From contig JBNKKH010000012.1 in the NCBI GenBank assembly GCA_050291725.1, positions 1 through 37,332 on the forward strand: a DNA stretch of 37,332 nucleotides. Direction: 5' to 3'. The notes below the pieces were generated by a model. That model was given only the letters and a program-made list of their open reading frames with translations, was not told the origin of the DNA and did not search any database. Source of the stretch: JAAGZL01 sp050291725 (GTDB taxonomy: Bacteria; Pseudomonadota; Gammaproteobacteria; Chromatiales; Chromatiaceae). Each line of letters begins with the position of its first letter. The stretch's first letter is position 1. The translations under genes were made by a program, and so were the position numbers. Shown here piece after piece: positions 35,801 to 37,332 of the stretch.

Positions 35801-36286
35801 ATTTTCCATTGCTGGATCAAGTGGTTCCATGCTCCAGCGCGACACGGCAGCCATATCAATATAACCCTGCAACTTACCGTCGCTGCCATACAGTTCCGTG
35901 TTATCGTATTGCGGTAGACCTATACCCTGCACCTTGTTTTGCACACCCCAGTGTAAAGCAACGGCATCTCCGGTATCGAACTCAAAGGTGGAGAAAACCA
36001 CAAGAAAATCATACTCATCAGGATGGGTACGGAAGAACTCCTGAGCGACAACCGCACGTGGCTCGGCATTTGACTGCCCGCTAATTAACGTTCGATTGTA
36101 ATCACCGGCTATCTCTATTATTGAAACATGGTCCTGATCACGTACAAAGTTAGCTGAATAGGCACCAGTCAAGGGGAACGGGTCAATAGGTCCTGGATTA
36201 TCGGCATAGGCAAACCACGGCAACAGTAGAAGCGCCAATGCCCCCGCCAGAAACCTTATTATTCTGTCCACCACATACCTTTGCAT
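17858..36286 (-). CDS. Giant exported multidomain protein (6142 residues) with HExxH head
   Basis: The protein starts with a Sec-type signal peptide (1 to about 28, cut near FAYA-DNP). In order: a metallopeptidase-like region with HETLH (169-173) and a possible third ligand His199; prenyltransferase/terpenoid-cyclase-like helical repeats (about 375-625, with QNSDGGWG and QNLDGGFGD); about five CARDB modules (628-1205); an FlgD-like module (about 1208-1310, SPNGDG); a beta-propeller (about 1325-1660); a mixed region; further FlgD-like modules near 2130, 2890 and 3100; Ig-like and Fn3 modules (about 3200-4450); a discoidin domain (4114-4257); a second propeller (about 4524-4830); CARDB and Ig-like modules (4880-5670); a Ser/Asn/Gly-rich stretch (5699-5766); and a C-terminal region with a class-I-amidotransferase-like fold pattern and a helical tail. 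No LPxTG, RTX repeats, PEP-CTERM or C-terminal barrel is seen, so final location (periplasm, surface or medium) is unknown. Function is unknown; adhesion or degradation of large substrates is a guess. The start ATG follows GAAGGAAG. Confidence 0.85.
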   Translation of the reverse strand: MQRYVVDRIIRFLAGALALLLLPWFAYADNPGPIDPFPLTGAYSANFVRDQDHVSIIEIAGDYNRTLISGQSNAEPRAVVAQEFFRTHPDEYDFLVVFSTFEFDTGDAVALHWGVQNKVQGIGLPQYDNTELYGSDGKLQGYIDMAAVSRWSMEPLDPAMENTLSTMAHETLHQWSAFVKYKDSGGSDSEALLGRDGAHWSYLLDTDASVLYGSDWKDNGDGTFTSVGTRTFFSPLDLYLMGMYSSEEVPPMVLIENSEIDKTLPPQENVTISGTKQMVTIEDIIAAEGPRIPSAADSQKEFRFAFILVTGQNEEVSSSTLRGLNDVRNAFMTRFAILTGGRAVAHVYPQAMPTETTGTPTTVSDENIRLTPASYEDAFAWLRGRQQAGGYWEDKTSTRGRDTAMALELLTKMDGGFAGNTAALNWLSSQTAPNTDYLSRHALAVVANNGNATTQRDALVARQNSDGGWGISSDYRSNPQDTALALLALSTGGGYGNAIDKGVVYLESSSHSGGGWSGSEGGPARITATTLVLQALKASNHANSPVVAPALAWLKTKQNLDGGFGDNPSTVHDTANVLNTFIDYEVLAEIDADASAQYLLGLQTVAGNWSGSNYATVLAVKALRRFNFPNWAIEPDISVIPISPRDGERAKLSVVIKNDTKLATPAGVLRFYEGDPESGGTQIGDDIAVPLMAGGSSLSFSQMWDSFDKAGDRTLYAVVDPDSSYTEMSEKDNQATATVTVQESPPGIDLDIDVSDITMIPAAPNKLPTSMGMNVTVRNIGVSDANAVRILVWDTTAEPKVMVGEASLDVAGRSTMVANFPFTLARAGTSTYAIELDPDNTITEASESNNSAIATVTTAPTVDLVVTPPDLSVDKSPLYLGDDVVFSVKLHNNGTTLNPAAEVKYLVTDGVSTTELLTNTIEIPPGGTIEHKVPWRVDMTGNVNFTVQLDPDGLVPEIDTFNNTATLALTSGTANGPNLVTSYNEFTTTPNPGNEGYAMTLSALVRNTGNQAANDIEIAFYNGDPQQGGVQIGATQTITTLAVSESATVQVQWDQVPTAGDKLLFVVVDPANSILEFSEDDNSAFNVVPVLSLPDLAISSGDIQLNPAFPTPGQTLTINAQITNLGQQDANNIVVRAYLGEPALGGTLIGETTIALIEGTAAGMATFNTTLSTSFAPQPIVVQVDPDDTIFERVDNNNTAQRSVAVQNGDFYVNNLYISPNGDGVKDNTTLFFRLSQAEDVALQIINVREKVVRTISGNELKSIADGSVEWDGLDDLGRLVPDGDYRLRLINTTETSLGEVTVNVDTNRSSLLRAANTRYELNTNLTCALPDVNLNYTEDDEYAYFIISSGSSPDVVYPRGVYRMAGNGTDIRPIVPESFFGVKAHPYGLITSDDGELLIFNKVDYALSVDDPDRITRWLVEDDGSRITQVAEDLSTVLGFSANNQYIYSYTESAIYRTSVNALANQEVLYQEAEGTFSEASNINIRKSPNLRYIAFTVIPSHKLKLLDVETSQVITLDTDGYLGSRYVWSHDGEKLAVVIHKEREAVYVFNASGDRINTFEAPETLTYFNVNSQPSWSLNSIEFAISLVGFPAPDDTLGDNGGIYVANLVNGSLEKHAEHDVKRDEGMESYHVLTWDGGDWIERGVLHYGMRFQDQQLDLSSHLPDPDGEYKVRIFQTGKQAAHVEHVYLSILHDEFSPEKAVKLPNGFVGTLESLLGMGQDADVLDQVQERDAEVLDLHEAGMELHWHSLPPGPLSLHLVAREEDLRNFKTLPFSYPEKSDASYRVELNSTKPMVVDGQQQSNDQLGMELFKVLSKPDTGHPSGYVYGYVSNDAEFLYASLDFTVDNTLDGEEDWGAVRVNTNQGWKEYRVTVSDTEHGQVGFSNTAKAGYRHKYYEFKIPLKEIGAVVGDSVEISFQAYGTAAIIPTGTTNKLPRDGELHWVPGTRALFYETYYSSSEWVIYLDEDDPENKIVPIFGEWPSNHYTYSFSPTGRKLLFKSALAHNDPSSICYETGVDTYAFESLLNMVADLRATSSALAGGIRLRGTASDLNFTNYLMEYTPVEQEQWQHVAPASGHDVVDDEFTTWVPPGPGRYFVRLTVNDSAGNSRRVVRRVSWSDSVSITDLYREPPLYSPNGDLIMDIATFHYRVLEPVHLEFNFYNADGKKVRTISRDHAMIGAEYNLVWDGRDNDGLLLPDGKYTLRVQDYEFSIEIDVTPPAQSIHLYGAYDYIYKDYVSKIPYVHVNPRIEWQVSDPNIKDIEDGGVDIQLEKGDEPGTWESLRDISLNLSQTMTRGKIRSDYIVQDPQCTGDDYCNTLLLPIETFVNSRFLIQANDKVGNSNSSVTQLGKEELIVSEFGQLDVKKTHYGTINFSVESVYTALSRVVYAPMDDLDGADNLTVNIAPRQTRFTVYETIRDDIVQMDVQYKELVEGVDPNTVPWTVMPIDGYLVGTGDPSTFPVVSLPPEQHQLHVMWTPFGLKAKSKYIVRLRTLDSLGDEYFSNVFSFSVGGYAFNGLLPDNKNEALAEAYNGMVPPFNDQEEIGLWGEQWLETTVSEVQLFVQSDDDPRYAVPTLLDSVLYPGQAFVFRSENLQSCVLYSGYVVFYGEEDISGERPELGRTGSVPFKLPCVRIGAETKVQFAQACGDQSPQKVNIELTPISSDGSKLTLLTLSRIDQLGEESLEFNVNNPESDKSYSHEIDTSALPEGEINFTARIVNENEDESINSFTVTVDHNPATLDITYPLEGQRVCGIPTVGNDGVVRNVVTMEGNISDNNNFHYLMSNGLLPENVAVAWHDSRSKLGHECGGLDSKASSIGSVNCGADPKVLPDLHISQTETGPIAAIFDVSGDVSARLHVYDSGGYQQCMKRSFYLDAGVEAFPPLIDRTLISPNGDAVLDELKITHEVDESVFLDIDIHKAVLTDKGYIKGDFVGNMVTGQQLLPGFTTSTWDGTDGASVLPDGHYYLVVTYRDACGNTLSSNLIAEIDATPPVLEIAYPTSNSPLQMMVEVLGTVVDGNLQSYRVDYGIDGEDNWIKIGFGERNIDEANVLASWNTNGLSGDYAIRLSASDTAGNQSEVIVPLTLAVREDLLTYLESVPYVFSPNEDGKREHTAIRVGLSDKMGNIVLNVDILDPTETVKKSLASNLTITDQFALNYQWDGRDADEVLLPDGVYTARVKAELASNAAVNQTETVQVVVDSTPPLVEVSGALANGYIRGDASIVGTISDQHISQYDVDYISLIDGASEKLRSGSTNTGTGAVLGTLQGLAEGEYQFRVVATDEAENKTEQTIKFTVDNTPPKVVLDTPGKGTILSATMAPIKLTGLVEDPNLAYYTLNIGAGNTPNTWTELIRSEQPLTALEILTVLDVSVYQDGPYTLELIAQDKAGNSASSKLLITIDNTAPDAAITAPAETGYVKEPLEILGTAADINMADYKVFVAPGEKSEATLWSEVGMGSESVQGGKLIDWSALPPDGINTLKLVVKDQASNSSEVQVQVNIDTHPPSPPVGLAAEAISGQSIQLTWDANSESDVAGYHVYRDGEKLTTTPVTDSEYLDSGLTDNTYEYTVTAVDLAEWESTPSEVVTIRLDTTPPSATISQPSDSGKASGFMDVRGTAYSEDDFKEYRLYAGSGAVPTAWQLLRKSPVPVLGEVLSEWNTVVLGEGETYVLRLEAEDISGNIGTDQVTVSIDNLPPAAPTGLVVLDNGSDVNSDWNDNAESDLLGYLIFRNERLANVQGAVIGDLKPHAISPSQYLDAELPDGVYSYTVHAIDEAGNISDPSLPSEVTIDTRPPHAVIVEPEDGQAFDNTQYLLATSEDSDIEQVQYQYRAEGETDWIDLGSPDSQLPYEIVFDPTALGLVYGKYELRAVATDLGGKVDTAPEQITVSYQDLTPPDMPDSLVVKVNGGDITLTWNENTEGDLAGYHIDRIDQDDNVTRITSSPIATESYVDDSLDDAIYSYRVVAIDVSGNESDPSTEVVGVVYTPIVKQLYTPVLSPASVSVSGNGIVQSTLSGELNNLAGTQALPVTATDTDGGFVLPEIELADGINTFTVVLTDATGNVSKQATVTVEAGTSPSQPQGLNVSAVDYDVTLNWDDNAENNLIGYRIFRNGESLLSDVQISGLTATSSYPSSRPEYAVDGNENSYWHIDYFYVESLEGQWLAVELPEPRLITRLEVDFSSEYSLIVDYDIEAWTGSSWVKVAEVQGNNQVNNVVALQQPYYSSQLRIVARKLIHSNQYDIAVSSIRVLAREFSATAEYLDSAPDGNHSYTVTAVNNLGFESIHSDPATVPVGDVEAPEAVTLSAAVFSSDVLLNWDASSSLDVVKYNLYRDGELIAEHSDLGALNYTDAGRPNGTYVYTVKAVDAAGNESLPSNEESVTIVIALLPAPINLTVTAVPAGSALDLAWIPAVGSAPVGYRVMRATNAGGPYSVVADVSDVSYRDTELENGLEYFYVVAALDAPGNTSAYSDEVSGIPEDAESPDVFLYYPTVPGKIFTTDKKQVTVNGLTEPGAVIKLYNDGIYVSDVTAESTLQDESTSVSGENVVMSPDGKLAAIYSESSIYLYEFSTAKKTLVVSLNTWSNPSIDWLSDSSGFIYLDLDYVTGYSVVRKYHVINKESTDFLTSASADIENVRLSPDSKTIAVTANNLDLGITGIFSIDVSSGQWKQLVEGDTWIFEERALQWSPEGGSLLYQRSYPDKTLEVVDVDTGVSTILDNHEIRSTPSWSPNGKRVAAVSARDGEYQVWVFDVIAQTETQITSEPYYHFNPIWTRDGKSLIYYVASSQPRMDIYTFADSNHEVLLRSDPGLYFWYLDNCSTGYLGAVFSDGYLHRLSLPGSFTVKGVQLHAGDNVVTATAADEALNTSLPSEAINITREVGDQPDLSITQDDLRVIPAAPLTGETARVTALVRNLGAATSPQASISLLALDSSGDSTTLAEGNILNPISAGGAQAVAADWNVSGDPGAYTLVAIVDQYNTVDEVSESNNLSIRDILVTDNARPNVSIAIDKDNYSASEDVVSDIAVSNNGELFSGSLVVTVEDRDGRVVQEILNQQIDDLAYSETRTIDTTWNTGQTFAGEYQIHTSLLDGHGLVASDDIAEFTINAITGLSSEVTTDRAKYGAGENVRITGSINYADGNSMFSNAISYLRLVDGSDNVLAETSKDLGDMLPNDSRTVVLDWNTGTSTPGIYTVELEVQQDGEIVTNSSNSVQIDGGARVSGTFVLSEITPSKGTPVAVNFTVQNLGNTSLLQQPILVNVVDPDLQDIVLSYTDSHDIAPGMSATGSIDIDTSALSLKNYSVVLQTDIPGVDGIQRVTLHSANMSVVDREAPVVVITKPTTDGYIRGDASVLVSAKDADSKISHVDISVDGGQWQTIQIHDTVNSLYGILLPGLPEGQHQIQARATDSANNTSLSSVVGFTVDNTPPDISIAGVSEDGVYNTVVTPVITITEDNLAEQNLSLNASEYVSGTAITTDGNYTLTAQASDLAGNVTNVSVSFIVDTVQPDIVVTGVVNDGLYNTDVIPEIQVTDANLSDHTIMLDGQPYTSGTPLSVDGKYLLEITAVDIAGNQSNLEINFEIDKAPPVVTIASPNEGDTLNQTVTDVTGTTEPEATVHVTLGGYNTSVLALATGEFSFTDIPLEEGLNTLSFYAVDKAGNIGNATTLNLMVSAQNVELHGTFKLTRGYLIYAPMADKCNYVRNSHSPIVSDSSEDSSFSFGGSFVKEGQDCNSDNNGNWGQGGQSNCGSSNYSYNNIVSGIGLECIDWHKCKSVQLLNLLESVLQKGGRDYLIVSDKDEFASALRSQRYGTVVIIDDAPLGSDVGSVLRKEIKAQVASGGSFILLSDTHGKWKDIVGAKPRGVIHGLSSVELPDSPASNASTYSLVGTGQRVRLYGGIPVGTLNGNPEYPAMVLNSVGSGNSIVLNYDPSEIISGADAEVVMTNVITYATSSRSELIAGEYGDLTWKASELNPPQTIELDEELSAELSFVEVFDGVIASQNNASWEREITTSEDVFSAIVKLPFQKGEYQATVNLYEILNTGKNHLIDETLEIDLDYDRSDIAVKLMNSLSALNSLNLLDRIRRDVALHKINHALGVQIKNKRDVEYILLKLLYAYEKLEQISVPIPDELSNMGMLIRAYQLEWHALDK
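21795..22715 (-). other. Second beta-propeller, inserted in an Ig-like module
   Basis: Residues about 4524-4830 contain TolB-like blades (VVMSPDGKLAAIYS, VRLSPDSKTIAVT, PSWSPNGKRVAAVS, PIWTRDGKSLIYY). The flanks are the two halves of a bacterial Ig-like module: VNGLTEPGAVIKLYNDGIYV before, and GSFTVKGVQLHAGDNVVTAT after. Confidence 0.6.
23515..23945 (-). other. F5/8 type C (discoidin) domain inserted in an Fn3 module
   Basis: Residues about 4114-4257 read as a carbohydrate- or lipid-binding discoidin domain: TATSSYPSSRPEYAVDGNEN, YWHIDYFY, QWLAVELPEPRLITRLEV, RIVARKL. It is preceded by the first strands of an Fn3 module (LNWDDNAENNLIGYRIFRNG) and followed by its last strands (YLDSAPDGNHSYTVTAVNNL), so it sits inside that module. 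Confidence 0.65.
31310..32310 (-). other. First beta-propeller (PD40/TolB-like) in the giant protein
   Basis: Residues about 1325-1660 show repeated blade-like units ending in S-P-N/S-H-D-G-type turns (IRKSPNLRYIAF, VWSHDGEKLAVV, SWSLNSIEFAIS), as in TolB-type propellers. Confidence 0.55.
34400..35165 (-). other. Prenyltransferase-like helical repeats within the giant protein
   Basis: Residues about 375-625 contain repeated units of the alpha/alpha toroid type (LVARQNSDGGWG, WLKTKQNLDGGFGD, LGLQTVAGNWSGS), as in squalene cyclases and complement-like thioester domains. No catalytic DxDD motif is seen, so a binding or scaffold role is likelier. Confidence 0.6.
35207..36199 (-). other. Metallopeptidase-like head of the giant protein
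   Basis: Residues about 30-360. The zinc-binding motif HETLH lies at 169-173 within TMAHETLHQWSAF, followed 26 residues later by GAHWSYLLDTDAS with His199, and then by a conserved-looking FFSPLDLYLMGMYSSEEVPP segment. The spacing is compatible with a zinc protease having a distant third ligand. Not matched here to a named peptidase family with certainty. Confidence 0.5.
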
Positions 36287-36313
36287 CTTATTATTCTTCC
36301 TTCAGTTCTTTTT

Positions 36314-36751
36314 CTACTTGTTCACGGCACCGTTGATATTTTTGATTTTAAGCTTACCTTTCTCTTCCCCGCTTGAACCGATCGCATTCATCACTTCTAC
36401 TTTCATTGCCTGCTTGGAAGGGCCATTACGGTCCAGACGCTGAATACGAGACTTCTCACCAGGCTTACTCGGCTTGTAAATCCACACATCCTGTTCTATA
36501 GGAGGCTTACTATCCACTAGATCGGTAACCACCAGTCGGTCCGTGAGCACCTGTTTTACAATAGCCTTGGTACCCTGCACCTTATCCCCTACTTTCAACA
36601 CCTGCATCTTGCCATCAGCAGTTTTGATTACAGCACGACCATCTACCGGGCCCAGAGCCATCACAGTGATATCATCTAAGCCAGCTTGGCTGGCAAATGG
36701 CATAGCCATCAACAGCAAGAAGAAAAAGGGGACGCATTTATTTATCTTCAT
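36314..36751 (-). CDS. Exported PulC/GspC-like small protein
   Basis: A 145-residue protein with a signal peptide (MKINKCVPFFFLLLMAMPFA, cut near SQA). The mature part begins with ITVMALGPVDGRAVIKTADG, KMQVLKVGDKV and VLTDRLVVTD, a pattern like the HR domain of GspC/PulC or PilP, which contacts secretins. There is no PDZ domain and no membrane anchor beyond the signal peptide. The tail (about 95-145) is basic and probably flexible. The ATG at 36751 has GGGAGG seven bases upstream. It lies 27 bp before the giant gene and is read the same way, so both are probably one operon and may act together at the envelope, for example in export or anchoring. That link is inference. Confidence 0.65.
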   Translation of the reverse strand: MKINKCVPFFFLLLMAMPFASQAGLDDITVMALGPVDGRAVIKTADGKMQVLKVGDKVQGTKAIVKQVLTDRLVVTDLVDSKPPIEQDVWIYKPSKPGEKSRIQRLDRNGPSKQAMKVEVMNAIGSSGEEKGKLKIKNINGAVNK

Positions 36752-37332
36752 TACTTGGCCTCCCTCTTCCCCTACGTTCAACCCTAATACCAATTCGTCG
36801 CTCAATCTCATCAACAAATCGATTGTTTCCAGTCAACTGATTTCTATTGACCGACTCATCTATAAATCTCTTTTCTCTCATTGATATTCCTTCTTCTAAG
36901 AATGCGCGATAACGGCGCACTCTTTCCCGATCTGTTTTTGCCAATCCAACATATGTAGCATCCCTATCCAGCATTGTTTGTCTGTTATTCGATACTCGCT
37001 CCTGGTAGCTAGACCAGGGATACTCCTCAGCATGAAATACCATACCGGCTCGAACCGGGTTTAACTCAACATAACGACAGCAAGCCAACAAATAACTACT
37101 CCGCTGTATCGGGCTAGCCTTATATCGCCCTTCCCATAAAGAACCACTTCGTCCCTCAAGTTTGTTAACGTATGCCGCTTGCCTTCCATTGACCCTCTTC
37201 ATCAAAGTAGACAACACCATAGCATCTCTCTTTGGCTCGGCTATTATGTGTATATGATTGGTCATCAAGCACCATGCATACAATTTAATTCCCAGTTCCT
37301 TTTTCCACTCCCTTAGATTTTCAAGATAGTAT
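36738..37332 (-). CDS. RAYT / IS200-like (Y1) transposase, 5' end outside the window
   Basis: The frame is open to the right edge, so the first part of the protein is missing. Upstream of LYAWCLMTNHIHII (the HUH metal-binding His-x-His) the frame continues with YYLENLREWKKELGIK. The nucleophile is probably the Tyr in CCRYVELNPVRAGM, a hallmark of REP-associated tyrosine transposases. The typical C-terminal part with TGNNRFVDEIERRIGIRVE and an RGRGRPS end is intact. Such proteins are usually single-copy domesticated enzymes acting on REP palindromes. The last 14 bp overlap the start of the PulC-like gene. No flanking REP hairpins can be seen within the window. Confidence 0.82.
   Translation of the reverse strand, partial: YYLENLREWKKELGIKLYAWCLMTNHIHIIAEPKRDAMVLSTLMKRVNGRQAAYVNKLEGRSGSLWEGRYKASPIQRSSYLLACCRYVELNPVRAGMVFHAEEYPWSSYQERVSNNRQTMLDRDATYVGLAKTDRERVRRYRAFLEEGISMREKRFIDESVNRNQLTGNNRFVDEIERRIGIRVERRGRGRPSNEDK

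Noticed and set aside
18976..36084. Many rightward open frames of 60-125 codons within the giant gene
   Set aside because: They are antisense shadows with no recognisable domains or ribosome-binding sites.
17858..36286. Several separate genes or frameshifts within the giant frame
   Set aside because: The frame is open over all 6142 codons with continuous beta-rich module patterns and no internal start signals that would be needed.

Overview
The window looks like part of a gammaproteobacterial chromosome carrying the regulatory and replication/partition end of an integrative and conjugative element (ICE) of the PFGI-1/PFL_4669 type, followed by a chromosomal or island region dominated by one giant gene. 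The host assignment rests on protein families only (ICE-type ParB, DUF2857, STY4528, PFL_4669, DUF3577, FlhDC-like proteins). No rRNA, tRNA or core marker is present to name a genus.

Region 1 (1-4700). A leftward integrase-domain protein has a long, hairpin-rich leader, and a GC-rich, strongly structured 300-bp block lies behind it. Next come a rightward XerC/D-like tyrosine recombinase and two convergent genes, a six-helix membrane protein and a CDP-alcohol phosphatidyltransferase. These two genes are bounded by a perfect 18-bp inverted repeat (3084-3101 and 4678-4695) that contains the start codon of each. This has the layout of a recombinase-driven DNA inversion switch that would choose which protein is made behind the recombinase, and it is the most interesting structure in the window.

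Region 2 (4842-13402, all leftward). A compact ICE operon reads, in transcription order: FlhD-like, FlhC-like, ParB, DUF2857, STY4528-type HTH protein, PFL_4669-type ICE protein, ribbon-helix-helix protein, ParM-like actin, DUF3577 protein, RadC/JAB protein, and a DUF6573 gene broken by an in-frame TAG. The gaps inside the operon hold strong hairpins, a duplicated 17-bp palindrome and iteron-like repeats. The leaders of the DUF3577 gene and of the integrase-domain gene at 220-1086 share a diverged ~100-bp element whose hairpin shows one compensatory base change, which suggests a structured cis-acting RNA.

Region 3 (13403-17502). A TetR regulator is divergent from the operon, and two near-identical operators in the gap overlap the promoters of both directions. 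It is followed by overlapping excisionase and integrase genes and a HipB-HipA type toxin-antitoxin pair with repeated operators. No conjugation (type IV secretion) genes are visible; if they exist they lie left of the window, and the att sites cannot be placed.

Region 4 (17503-37332, leftward). A RAYT/IS200-like transposase (5' end cut by the window edge) overlaps a small exported PulC/GspC-like protein, which is followed by an 18.4-kb gene for a 6142-residue exported protein. That protein has an HExxH metallopeptidase-like head, prenyltransferase-like helical repeats, many CARDB, FlgD-like, Ig-like and Fn3 modules, two beta-propellers, a discoidin domain and a distinct C-terminal region. One propeller and the discoidin domain appear to be inserted inside other beta-sandwich modules.
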